A stretch of DNA of 64,000 nucleotides. It comes from SIG307 sp964609025. Its GTDB lineage: Bacteria; Bacillota; Clostridia; Lachnospirales; Lachnospiraceae. The notes beneath the pieces are model-generated. The model did not search any database. It was not told the DNA's origin and worked only from the letters and a program-made list of their open reading frames with translations. The position numbers and the translations under genes are program-made. Shown here piece by piece: positions 50,287 through 57,936 of the stretch (its first letter is position 1; each line of letters starts with the position of its first letter). The stretch lies in contig CAZSQM010000004.1 of assembly GCA_964609025.1 (NCBI GenBank), positions 62,001-126,000 on the forward strand, written 5' to 3'.

Positions 50287-50691
50287 ATGATGATAAAACG
50301 CCATACCATTCAGCGTTCGTTGGTTTTTGAAGCTGTAAACAAATTGCAGTGCCATGCCACCGCAGATGAGATTTACGAAGCGATTGTTAAAGAACACCCG
50401 AATGTGAGCAGGGCAACGGTATACCGGAATCTGAATTTGTTGTCCGAAACAGGCGATATCCGCAAAATAGAAATTCCGGGTGGAGCTGAGCGTTTCGACC
50501 ATCAATGTCATGATCACTGCCATGTAAAGTGCGAGAAATGCGGCCGAGTTTTTGATGTGGATATGGAATACATGACCGATTTGGAGAAAAGCATTAAGGA
50601 TGACCACGGATTTGCATTCACCGGCTACGATATTCTTTTTCGGGGAATCTGTCCGGATTGTCAGCAATCATCCGAACAGCATAATCGCTGA
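50287..50691 (+). CDS. Fur-family metalloregulator (PerR/Fur-like)
   Basis: 134 aa. Winged helix (ATADEIYEAIVKEHPNVSRATVYRNLNLLSE) then the dimer domain with metal ligands: FDHQCHDHCHVKCEKCGRVFDV and the second CxxC in ICPDCQQ, a structural zinc site. Start at 50287, 6 nt after AAGGATG; an ATG at 50278 has no room for a ribosome site. The HxH-rich segment fits PerR or Fur; which metal or peroxide it senses cannot be told. It is followed by the QueD-like gene. Confidence 0.9.
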   Translation: MMIKRHTIQRSLVFEAVNKLQCHATADEIYEAIVKEHPNVSRATVYRNLNLLSETGDIRKIEIPGGAERFDHQCHDHCHVKCEKCGRVFDVDMEYMTDLEKSIKDDHGFAFTGYDILFRGICPDCQQSSEQHNR

Positions 50692-50767
50692 CTCAGATGA
50701 ATTTTCAACAAGTGCGTATACGGGCGCATACATCACCCGTAAATATATTATGTAAAGGAGTACAGTT

Positions 50768-51334
50768 ATGAGAAGCATTACAACATTAGATCTGCAATAC
50801 GCGCACCGTTTCTACGGTTTTAAAGGCGAAGCACAGTATTTGCACGGCCATACCGGAGTTCTGACCATTGAGGTTGAGGATTCTGTTGAACCCGGTGTGA
50901 ATATGGTTTTTCCGTGCAATGAGATTCAGAAGACCGCATGGGAAGTTCTGAAAAACTTTGACCATGCTTTAATTCTGAGGGAAGATGATCCCCTGCTGCC
51001 TGCAATTCTCGCTGTTTATGAGGCTCAGGGTATCAAAAACGGAGCACCTAATAACAAAATGAAAGGCCCGGCTTTTAAAACAGAGTTGGCAACAGCTTAT
51101 CCTGATTGCCGTTTGGTAGTGACAAAAGAAACCATGACCGTTGAAGGCATGATTAAGATTGTATATGAGTTGCTGAAAGACAAGCTTAACATTGCCAAGC
51201 TCACCTTCACCAGCGGTGTTAATGCTGCATCACAAGAATACGAAACAAGCAAGACCGTTGACCGTTGCCCGCTGTGCGGCATTGCTCTGAACGAGAATGG
51301 GGTTTGCCCGAAATGCGGATATAAAAAGAACTAA
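50768..51334 (+). CDS. QueD/6-pyruvoyl-tetrahydropterin synthase-like protein with zinc ribbon
   Basis: 188 aa. N-terminal T-fold with zinc histidines in YAHRF (about 12) and YLHGHTG (about 27 and 29). The catalytic Cys usually four residues before the HGH motif is replaced by Ala (EAQYLHGH). After about 150 residues a short zinc ribbon is added, CPLCG...CPKCG. Ribosome site AAAGGAG before the ATG. It lies 76 bp after the Fur-family gene and is likely co-transcribed. Loss of the Cys and the added ribbon suggest an activity other than queuosine synthesis. Confidence 0.82.
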   Translation: MRSITTLDLQYAHRFYGFKGEAQYLHGHTGVLTIEVEDSVEPGVNMVFPCNEIQKTAWEVLKNFDHALILREDDPLLPAILAVYEAQGIKNGAPNNKMKGPAFKTELATAYPDCRLVVTKETMTVEGMIKIVYELLKDKLNIAKLTFTSGVNAASQEYETSKTVDRCPLCGIALNENGVCPKCGYKKN

Positions 51335-51406
51335 CATCATCGACCTTTTATAAAGGATTCTATGCAACGCATTTCTGCGCTTTCGTGCATTATGGGAACA
51401 GAAAAA

Positions 51407-51441
51407 AATCCACCGTAATTCTATCAAAATTACGGTGGATT
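51407..51441. terminator. Bidirectional terminator between queD-like gene and tRNAs
   Basis: A 14-bp perfect stem, AATCCACCGTAATT and its complement, around a 7-nt loop. On the minus strand a run of seven T follows (after the tRNAs), so it is a strong terminator for them; plus-strand T-run is weaker. Confidence 0.9.
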
Positions 51442-51446
51442 TATAC

Positions 51447-51529
51447 TGCGGAAAAAGGGACTTGAACCCTCACGGTCGGGGACCACATGATCCTTAGTCA
51501 TGCCTGTCTGCCAATTCCAGCATTTCCGC
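51447..51529 (-). tRNA. tRNA-Leu (anticodon AAG)
   Basis: 83 nt with acceptor GCGGAAA/TTTCCGC, D-arm GGAATTGGCAGAC, anticodon stem CATGA/TCATG with loop CTAAGGA (anticodon AAG), long variable arm typical of Leu, and T-arm GAGGG-TTCAAGT-CCCTT. CCA is not encoded. An A at the first anticodon position is uncommon in bacteria, where GAG is the usual form for CUU/CUC. Confidence 0.9.
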
Positions 51530-51565
51530 ACAATATCTGTACCGCCAAACTCTCCGACAGTACAA

Positions 51566-51649
51566 TGCAGTTGAGGGGACTTGAACCCCTACCCACGTAT
51601 GTGGACATGAACCTGAATCATGCGCGTATGCCAATTCCGCCACAACTGC
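51566..51649 (-). tRNA. tRNA-Leu (anticodon CAG)
   Basis: 84 nt with acceptor GCAGTTG/CAACTGC, anticodon loop TTCAGGT in stem CATGA/TCATG (anticodon CAG), long variable arm, T-arm GGGG-TTCAAGT-CCCC. CCA not encoded. It lies 36 bp upstream of the AAG tRNA and is probably processed from the same transcript. Confidence 0.93.
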
Positions 51650-51700
51650 GAACTGCCTTATTATATTACCACCCTTTCTCCGAATTGTCAACAGCAAATT

Positions 51701-52453
51701 TTAACTTTTTTTCGTTTCTCCCTGACACACCGTATATCGTTTCCCCTCACACAGCAGGACCCCCTCCTCTTTCATATGCGAAAGCTCCCGCATCAGCGCG
51801 CTCCGGTTGACGCACAAAAACTCTGCCAGCTCTGTTTTGTTTAAGGACAGTTCCACCGTGTAGCTTTTTCTGTCCGGTGCAATGCTGCCTGTGCGTTCTC
51901 CGAGAATCCGCAGAAAAGTCAGAATCCGTTTCCGCAAGGAAGCTGTCGAAAGTATCTCCGCCTTGGCAAGCATCCGTCTTGTCTTGACGGCCAAAAGCCC
52001 CGTCAGGTTTTCCATAAACCTCAAATGACAGCCGCAGATATGCCGCCCCGCCAACCGCGCACTCTGTCCTGCGTCGTCCGAAAGCAGGCAGTCCGTAAAC
52101 TGCCCCTCCCAAAGCGTACGATATTGAAACCAAACAACCTCACAATCCGTCAGCGCCCGATAATTTACCGTACTGCAATGAATCTGCGCGCCGATAAACA
52201 TATCGCCGAACAATTCTCCTGCCTGTAACTTAATAAAAAAACAACCCTCGCCGAAGATATCTTCCTTCTCCATCAGAATTTCCCCGCTCATAATAATCCC
52301 TATCTGCCGTACCTCGTCGCCCTCCATCAGAATGTACTCGTTCCGGCGGTAACGGCGGGAGGTAAAGCGGAAGCACTTCCGGATGCGCTCCATCTCCTCA
52401 CGGGTCAGTCCGCAAAAAAGGGGGTGGTCTTTTAATCTTTGGAATTCCCGCAT
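51701..52453 (-). CDS. Crp/Fnr-family transcriptional regulator
   Basis: 250 aa. Cyclic-nucleotide-binding-like beta roll (about 20-140, including EYILMEGDEVRQIGIIMSGEI and AGELFGDMF) and a C-terminal winged helix with LNKTELAEFLCVNRSALMRELSHMKEEG. Several Cys (14, 36-range, 71-range) are present but no clear FeS pattern. GGAGG before the ATG. Divergent from the CPA2 antiporter, sharing a promoter region with a palindrome. Confidence 0.9.
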   Translation of the reverse strand: MREFQRLKDHPLFCGLTREEMERIRKCFRFTSRRYRRNEYILMEGDEVRQIGIIMSGEILMEKEDIFGEGCFFIKLQAGELFGDMFIGAQIHCSTVNYRALTDCEVVWFQYRTLWEGQFTDCLLSDDAGQSARLAGRHICGCHLRFMENLTGLLAVKTRRMLAKAEILSTASLRKRILTFLRILGERTGSIAPDRKSYTVELSLNKTELAEFLCVNRSALMRELSHMKEEGVLLCEGKRYTVCQGETKKS

Positions 52454-52499
52454 AGCTCCTCCTCATCTTGCACAAAGCAAACCGCTTTTTCTCTCTTAT

Positions 52500-52555
52500 A
52501 TTTTACACTTTTTTGTTGCTTTTGCAACACCTTTTCCGATTGCGGGTGCTATAAT
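52500..52555. promoter_or_regulatory. Divergent promoters with GTTGC-TTTT-GCAAC palindrome
   Basis: Minus strand, for the Crp/Fnr gene: TTGCAA (52522-52527), 16-bp spacer, TAAAAT (52500-52505). Plus strand, for the antiporter: extended -10 TG-C-TATAAT (52550-52555). The palindrome 52515-52528 overlaps the minus -35 box and lies upstream of the plus -10 box, so one bound protein could control both genes. Confidence 0.6.
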
Positions 52556-52600
52556 CATTTTTCGGTGAAATTGACAAAAAGAAACGAGGGGCTGCTTGTT

Positions 52601-53797
52601 ATGACTTCTTATACTATTTTTAAAGACCTTGCGATTATTATTGTATTTGCAAAAGCGTTCGGTATTCTTGCCAGAAAGCTGAAGGCGCCGCAGGTCGTCG
52701 GTGAAATCATTGCCGGTCTGATTATCGGACCGAGCATCTTAGGTCTTGTAAATACCTCTGATTTTCTGGTACAAATGGCGGAAATCGGCGTGGTTCTTCT
52801 GATGTTTTCGGCAGGACTGGAAACCAATCTGCGCGACCTGTTAAAAACCGGTCCGATTGCCTGTCTGATTGCATGTGCGGGCGTTTTGGTCCCGCTGCTC
52901 GGCGGCACGGCGCTCTACGCGGTTTATTACGGAATTGACGGCATCGGAACGGATTCCTTTTATCATGCCGTTTTCGTCGGTGTTATTATGACTGCGACTT
53001 CGGTGAGCATTACCGTCCAAACACTTCGTGAACTCGGACATTTAAAAGGAAAGGTCGGCACTACCATACTAAGCGCCGCCATTATCGACGATATTATCGG
53101 TATTATCGTACTGACCTTTGTAATCGGTTTTAAAAATCCGGCATCCAAACCGCTTTCCGTCGTTTCCAATACCGCACTGTTTTTCCTGTTCAGTATTCTT
53201 GTCGGCGTGATTATCCACAAATTATTCAAGCGGTTTGATTCCGCATTTCCGCACACCCGCCGTATCCCGATTATGGGACTGGCGCTGTGTCTTGCTATGG
53301 CGTACTGTGCAGAGCATTTCTTCGGCATTGCGGATATTACCGGGGCATATGTTGCGGGAATTATTCTGTGCAGTCTGCGGGACTCCGACTACATTGCGGA
53401 AAAAATGGATATCAACTCATACATGCTGTTCGGACCGGTCTTTTTTGCCAGCATCGGCTTAAAGACTTCCCTTGACAATGTAAACGCTGATATCCTGCTC
53501 TTTTCGGTTTTCTTTGTTCTCGTTGCATTGATTACAAAAATCGTCGGCTGCGGACTCGTGGCAAAATTATGCCGCTTCTCCGGAGCAGATTCCCTTAAAA
53601 TCGGTATCGGAATGATGACGCGGGGCGAGGTAGCGCTTATCGTTTCCCAGAAAGGGCTCTCGGTAGGACTTCTCACGCCGGAATATTTTACCTGCGTTAT
53701 CCTGTTGATTATTACCTCTTCGATTGTCACCCCGATTCTCTTAAAGGTGCTATACGCAAAGTACCCCGGCAAAACAACAAACGCCGCAAAGGACTGA
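52601..53797 (+). CDS. CPA2-family cation/proton antiporter (KefB/NapA-like)
   Basis: 398 aa, about 12 helices, no C-terminal TrkA domain. Start at 52601 (MTSYTIFKDLAIIIVFAKAFGI), GAGGGG upstream. Typical motifs: APQVVGEIIAGLIIGPSILGL, a helix-5 region with ILSAAIIDDIIGIIV (two adjacent Asp for ion binding) and MMTRGEVALIVSQKGL. Probably a Na+ or K+/H+ exchanger in pH or ion balance. Confidence 0.93.
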   Translation: MTSYTIFKDLAIIIVFAKAFGILARKLKAPQVVGEIIAGLIIGPSILGLVNTSDFLVQMAEIGVVLLMFSAGLETNLRDLLKTGPIACLIACAGVLVPLLGGTALYAVYYGIDGIGTDSFYHAVFVGVIMTATSVSITVQTLRELGHLKGKVGTTILSAAIIDDIIGIIVLTFVIGFKNPASKPLSVVSNTALFFLFSILVGVIIHKLFKRFDSAFPHTRRIPIMGLALCLAMAYCAEHFFGIADITGAYVAGIILCSLRDSDYIAEKMDINSYMLFGPVFFASIGLKTSLDNVNADILLFSVFFVLVALITKIVGCGLVAKLCRFSGADSLKIGIGMMTRGEVALIVSQKGLSVGLLTPEYFTCVILLIITSSIVTPILLKVLYAKYPGKTTNAAKD

Positions 53798-53813
53798 ATC
53801 CTTCGCGGCGTTT
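53780..53813 (+). terminator. Terminator of the antiporter gene
   Basis: AACGCCGC and GCGGCGTT arms, inner GGA/TCC pairing, TTT after the stem. It overlaps the stop codon. Confidence 0.75.
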
Positions 53814-53819
53814 GCCGAA

Positions 53820-53873
53820 AGCGCAGGCATAACCGTAACAAACTACTCAGGGTTTGCGGCAAGTGCCTGCGCT
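53820..53873 (-). terminator. Terminator of the coiled-coil protein gene
   Basis: AGCGCAGGCA (53820-53829) pairs with TGCCTGCGCT (53864-53873), with a long loop. It reaches the stop codon of the gene at 53872. No T-run follows, so its efficiency is doubtful. Confidence 0.4.
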
Positions 53874-54732
53874 ACTTCTTCCCGAAAAACTTTTTACCGC
53901 CTTTTTTGACCTGCTTCTCGTTTTCTTCTTTCTCCTGCTTCCATTCAAAATACTCCTCATCCAGCGTATCGGCATCCGGAAGCTTCGGTGCGTCCGGCGT
54001 AACAACTCCTTCTCCCTCCACCACCGTTTCCTCCAATGCCTGGCTCGGTATGTATTTCTTCTTTTTATTGTTCTGCTTACGTCCGAAGCCCTCCGGAACC
54101 TTCGGCTGCTCGTTCACCTGTACGACAATCGGCGCCGAAAGCTTCTGATTCAATTCAGAAGCCGCCTCCGCTGCCGCAAGCTCCGCCTGTTCCGCAAGGA
54201 ACTCCTCCTGTTTTTTCTTTTCCTCTTCCGTCAGATTTTTTTGCTGTTCCTTTTCCTTATTCTGCTGCTCTATGATACGCAGATATTTCTTTGAATCCGC
54301 CATAATGTTCATCTGTGCAACGGTACTTTCTTCGTTTTCCTGAATAAAGCGAAGCTTTTCCTCATAGCTTTGCAAAACCTCGTCGTACTCTCTGCGAAGA
54401 TTTTTGCAAAGCTGCTCGGTCGTACGTCGCATATCCATAAACATCTCTCTTGCACACAGCAGAGAGGCGGCATAAGTATCCTCCGCGCGGCCCTTGGCGT
54501 CCTCTTTAATTTTCGCCATCTTCCGCTCATGCTCCGCCAGTGCCCGTTCTCTGGAGGTAACCGTACCCTCGTATTGTTCCATCAAATCATATACCGCATA
54601 ATTTAACTCCTCAAGCAGCGGAAAAATCCTCTTTTTCGGCACGATTAAATCCTCGGATGAATAGGCGCTCTCCTCACAATTGGAAAGCATCAGATAAATC
54701 TGCCGCATGATTTGTTCTATCTTTTCCTGCAT
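53872..54732 (-). CDS. Coiled-coil protein of unknown function
   Basis: 286 aa, soluble, mostly helical. Start at 54732 (MQEKIEQIMRQ), AAAGGAGG upstream. An N-terminal segment (LIVPKKRIFPLLEELNYAVYDLMEQYE) resembles the start of DivIVA-like or ATP-synthase-b-like coiled coils; a long charged coiled coil (about 60-205) is followed by a Pro-rich acidic part and a Lys-rich end (KKGGKKFFGKK). The start pattern suggests a division or polarity scaffold, but this is only a shape-based guess. It lies 36 bp after the lipoprotein gene. Confidence 0.75.
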   Translation of the reverse strand: MQEKIEQIMRQIYLMLSNCEESAYSSEDLIVPKKRIFPLLEELNYAVYDLMEQYEGTVTSRERALAEHERKMAKIKEDAKGRAEDTYAASLLCAREMFMDMRRTTEQLCKNLRREYDEVLQSYEEKLRFIQENEESTVAQMNIMADSKKYLRIIEQQNKEKEQQKNLTEEEKKKQEEFLAEQAELAAAEAASELNQKLSAPIVVQVNEQPKVPEGFGRKQNNKKKKYIPSQALEETVVEGEGVVTPDAPKLPDADTLDEEYFEWKQEKEENEKQVKKGGKKFFGKK

Positions 54733-54768
54733 AAATCCTCCTTTCATCCTGCCATTTCTATCATAGCG

Positions 54769-55659
54769 TTATTGAAGATAAAACGAATACTCCTCCTGTC
54801 CGGAAAGCTCCCGCTCCGGCAAAAAAACCATCTCCATCCGCATCCGGTTCGGTTGCTCCCCCTGCGGGCACGCATAAACTCTGCCGCACACGGTCTTTCC
54901 CTCTGTGGTGTACCGATAGGAGTAATCCTTCTCTCCCTCGGAAATAATCCGGCAGTCCGGATAGCGTTCCGTCAGAACATTCAAAAACGACTCTGCTTCC
55001 GCATTCTCTTCTCCGATTACGGAAAAGCGAACCGTTTCCTCCGATGAAGCAGTATACACATATTCATACCGTCCCGGAGAAGCAATCAATTCCGCCCGGT
55101 CAAATATCCCCGAAAAATAAACCTCTCTTTGTCCGAAAAAATCCTCCGTCCGCTGCCAGCCGCTCCGTATCAGTGCGGAGTAGTCCGGCGTTCCCGTCGG
55201 CAAAGGCGTCGGCGCACTTGTCGGCAGGGGAAGTTCCGTCGGCGTAGCCGTAACAGGTTCCGTCGGAGTCGGCAAAGGCGTCCCGGTCGGTTCCGGCGTA
55301 CTGCTTGGTTTTTCGGTCGGCGCCACGGTCGGCAACTCCGGCATTGTCGGCGCGGGAGTCGGGCTTTCGGTCGGCTCCGCCGTAGGCGCCTTCGTCGGTT
55401 CTGTTACCGTCGGCAGATTTGTCGGAAACGGCGACGGTGTATTTACATCCGTCGGCGGATTCGTCGGAAACGGCGACGGTGTATCTGCGGAAGTCGGCCT
55501 GCTTGTCGCCGTCGGCTCTGGTATCTCCGTTACCTTTCCGTTGACCGTTGTTTTGCCGCACCCGCACAAAAAACACAGCATTCCGAGAAGCAGACCCGCG
55601 TATGCCGCTTTTTTTCCGTTATAGGCTCTTTTTTCGAGGGCTTTTCTCTTTCCCGACAT
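54769..55659 (-). CDS. Lipoprotein with Pro/Thr-rich linker
   Basis: 296 aa. Lipobox FLCGC near residue 34. Residues about 45-155 are a low-complexity linker (PTEP, TPSPFPT, PAPT repeats) that would cross the cell wall; its DNA holds tandem copies, for example two identical TPSPFPTN units. The C-terminal domain of about 135 residues (SGWQRTEDFFGQREVYFSGI to YSFYLQ) is unknown. AAGGAGG before the ATG. Confidence 0.85.
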   Translation of the reverse strand: MSGKRKALEKRAYNGKKAAYAGLLLGMLCFLCGCGKTTVNGKVTEIPEPTATSRPTSADTPSPFPTNPPTDVNTPSPFPTNLPTVTEPTKAPTAEPTESPTPAPTMPELPTVAPTEKPSSTPEPTGTPLPTPTEPVTATPTELPLPTSAPTPLPTGTPDYSALIRSGWQRTEDFFGQREVYFSGIFDRAELIASPGRYEYVYTASSEETVRFSVIGEENAEAESFLNVLTERYPDCRIISEGEKDYSYRYTTEGKTVCGRVYACPQGEQPNRMRMEMVFLPERELSGQEEYSFYLQ

Positions 55660-55686
55660 TCCGCGCTGCCTCCTTACTTTTTTCTT

Positions 55687-55715
55687 ATTTTATCGCATTC
55701 CCTATCACATTACAA
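55687..55715 (-). promoter_or_regulatory. Promoter of the lipoprotein gene
   Basis: Minus-strand TTGTAA (55710-55715), 17-bp spacer, TAAAAT (55687-55692), 28 bp before the start codon. Confidence 0.6.
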
Positions 55716-55735
55716 GGGATAATTTTTCCTTACTA

Positions 55736-55906
55736 GGGCAATCGCTTGTAAAGTTCCGAGGGCAAAACATGTTCTGCGACCAAAGGAACGTTGTATGAGA
55801 GAAAGAGTCCCTTCTCCTGCACAACATTCAGGGACTCTTTCTCCCATGCAACATTCCGTAATCGGAAGCCGCTTTTTGCCCCTCGGAACTTTACAAGCGA
55901 TTGCCC
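55736..55906. repeat. Nested palindromic repeat, expanded copy of the 6066 element
   Basis: Outer arms 55736-55767 and 55874-55906 pair over about 32 bp with one bulge and are the same sequence as at 6066-6160. Between CATGTT and CCGTAATCGGAAGCCGC this copy has about 80 extra bases, which form their own stem: GAGAAAGAGTCCC and GGGACTCTTTCTC around a 20-nt loop, flanked by AACGTTGTATG and CATGCAACATT. It lies 8 bp from the deoB stop codon and may end deoB transcripts. Confidence 0.85.
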
Positions 55907-55913
55907 GGTTTCC

Positions 55914-57086
55914 TTACTTTCCGATAAGTTCCGCACGGTAAGAAGTTCCCTCGATACCGCCGAAAATTCCAAACCAGTCGAGTACCGTCGCACCGGTATC
56001 CGCAAAGCTTCCGCGCGTACCGATATTTGCGCCTTTCTTCACCGCAGGTCCTGCGGCAATCAACGGCACATACTCTCTCGAATGGTCCGTGGAAGGCGTA
56101 GACGGGTCGCACCCGTGGTCCGCGGTAATCAAAAGCAAATCATCCCTGCCCAGCTTCTCTATCATACGCGGAAGCTGCGCGTCAAAATAGGACAACGCCT
56201 TTGCGTAACCGTCCACATCATTGCGGTGTCCGTACTTCATATCAAAATCCACCAGATTCACAAAGCAAAGCCCGTTAAAATCACGCTCGGCATAGGAAAG
56301 CATCTGCTCGATTCCTTCTTCATTACCGGAGGTCCGCACAAACTCCGTAATACCGCTTCCCGCAAAAATGTCATTGATTTTTCCTACGCCGATGACCGCA
56401 TAGCCGCTGTCCGCCAGAATATTCAACATCGTTCTCTGCGGCGGCATAAGCGAATAATCATGGCGGCGGGAGGTTCTTTGGAACGGATATTCTCCTTCAA
56501 ACGGGCGTGCAATCACACGTCCCACGCCGTAAGCACCCTGACAAAGCTCTCTTGCTATTTCGCAGTAACGATACAGTTCCTCCACCGGCACTACCGCTTC
56601 GTGGGCGGCAATCTGGAACACGCTGTCCGCAGACGTATATACAATCAGGGCGCCTGTTTCCATATGCTCTTTCCCGTAATCACGGATTACCTCCGTACCG
56701 GAATACGGCTTGTTGCAAAGCACTCTTCGGCCGGTGCGTTCGGAAAAGGCAAGAATCAAATCCTGCGGAAAGCCGCACGGAAACGTCGGAAGCGGACGCT
56801 CCGATACAATTCCTGCAATCTCCCAGTGGCCGATGGTGGTATCCTTTCCCTTTGAGGCCTCCGCCAGTCTTCCGAAGGCGCCCTCCGGCGTCCCGGTTCC
56901 CTTCTTTAAATCCTTTACGCCCTCAATATCGAACAGACCCAGCCGTTCCATATTCGGCATGGAAAACTCTTTGCTCTTTGCCGCCGCCGCTAACGTATTG
57001 CTTCCCTCGTCGCCGTAAAAATCCGCGTCCGGAAGCGCCCCGATGCCGACGCTGTCCAACACTACTAAAAATACTCTTCTTCCCAT
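55914..57086 (-). CDS. deoB: Phosphopentomutase
   Basis: Interconverts ribose-1- and ribose-5-phosphate (and deoxy forms) in nucleoside breakdown. 390 aa, normal length. Metal motif VVLDSVGIGALPDAD at the N-terminus, catalytic Thr in KGKDTTIGHWE, and metal-binding LVDFDMKYGHRND and LLLITADHGCDP near the end. Start at 57086 (MGRRVFLVV), GGAGGT upstream; the longer frame is not used. Single gene here, without its usual nucleoside phosphorylase neighbours. Confidence 0.96.
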   Translation of the reverse strand: MGRRVFLVVLDSVGIGALPDADFYGDEGSNTLAAAAKSKEFSMPNMERLGLFDIEGVKDLKKGTGTPEGAFGRLAEASKGKDTTIGHWEIAGIVSERPLPTFPCGFPQDLILAFSERTGRRVLCNKPYSGTEVIRDYGKEHMETGALIVYTSADSVFQIAAHEAVVPVEELYRYCEIARELCQGAYGVGRVIARPFEGEYPFQRTSRRHDYSLMPPQRTMLNILADSGYAVIGVGKINDIFAGSGITEFVRTSGNEEGIEQMLSYAERDFNGLCFVNLVDFDMKYGHRNDVDGYAKALSYFDAQLPRMIEKLGRDDLLLITADHGCDPSTPSTDHSREYVPLIAAGPAVKKGANIGTRGSFADTGATVLDWFGIFGGIEGTSYRAELIGK

Positions 57087-57258
57087 AGCTACCTCCACAT
57101 CATTTTCCTGTCCCATAGTTTCTGTCAAAGGAACCTGCTTTATGCAAAACGATACAACATAGAAAAATCTTTCCGCTGTCTTGTTTCCGCGAAAAAAGTA
57201 TGTTAGACTTATGTCATGTACAAAACATATTATTTTCCGTGGCATAAAAGGAGTTCGT

Positions 57259-57936
57259 ATGAAAGATTTTATCAAAAAATACCGCCATGCATGGCTTATC
57301 CTCACATATCTTCCGATTTATCTTCTCTGGTTTTTCGCGTTAGAGCGAACCGTAACCGAAGATTACTACATCATCCATTCCCCGTTGGATTCTTATATCC
57401 CGTTCAACGAATGGTTTATCATTCCTTACCTGCTTTGGTTTCCGTTTATCGCCGGCGCCGTTCTTTACTTTATCTTCCGGGATAAGTCGGAATACTACCG
57501 CCTTTGCGGGCTTTTAATTTCCGGCATGACCGTCTTTCTTTTGGTTAGTACCTTTTTCCCGAACGGTCTTGCCCTGCGTCCGGACTTATCCACGCTCGGC
57601 CGGGAGAATCTTCTCCTTGACCTGATTTCGCTTCTGCACAAAGCAGACACCTCCACCAATGTCTGCCCAAGCATTCACGTTTATAACTCTCTTGCCGTCT
57701 GCCTTGCCGTGTTTACTTCCAAGCACTTAAAAACGCGGCACGCAGTAAAGGCCGGTACTCTGCTTTTAACGGTTCTCATCTGTATGTCCACCGTGTTTTT
57801 AAAGCAGCACTCCGTTATCGACGTGTTCTGCGCCGTTGTGCTTGCGGCAGTTTTCGCGCCTCTCTTTTACCTGCGCCGCTCCCCGAAGGAGGCAGACGCC
57901 GTTCAAAAGAAAGATGCCGAAAACGCGTTTAATTAA
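57259..57936 (+). CDS. PAP2-superfamily membrane phosphatase
   Basis: 225 aa, six helices. Acid phosphatase motifs: CPSIHVYNS (PSxH) and KQHSVIDVFCA (His and Asp of the third motif, the preceding Arg being Lys/Gln here). The first KxxxxxxRP motif is not clear, so activity is uncertain; inositol-phosphoceramide or lipid-phosphate phosphatase-like members have this topology. AAAAGGAG before the ATG at 57259. It meets the glycosyltransferase gene tail to tail. Confidence 0.82.
   Translation: MKDFIKKYRHAWLILTYLPIYLLWFFALERTVTEDYYIIHSPLDSYIPFNEWFIIPYLLWFPFIAGAVLYFIFRDKSEYYRLCGLLISGMTVFLLVSTFFPNGLALRPDLSTLGRENLLLDLISLLHKADTSTNVCPSIHVYNSLAVCLAVFTSKHLKTRHAVKAGTLLLTVLICMSTVFLKQHSVIDVFCAVVLAAVFAPLFYLRRSPKEADAVQKKDAENAFN

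Noticed and set aside
32599..51649. Integrated mobile element with integrase
   Set aside because: No integrase, relaxase, phage or transposase gene was found; only an acquired block is considered, with low confidence.
55791..56855. 354-codon plus-strand frame starting in the repeat
   Set aside because: It begins in the repeat and then runs antisense to deoB, which has full family motifs. The composition is that of an antisense shadow.
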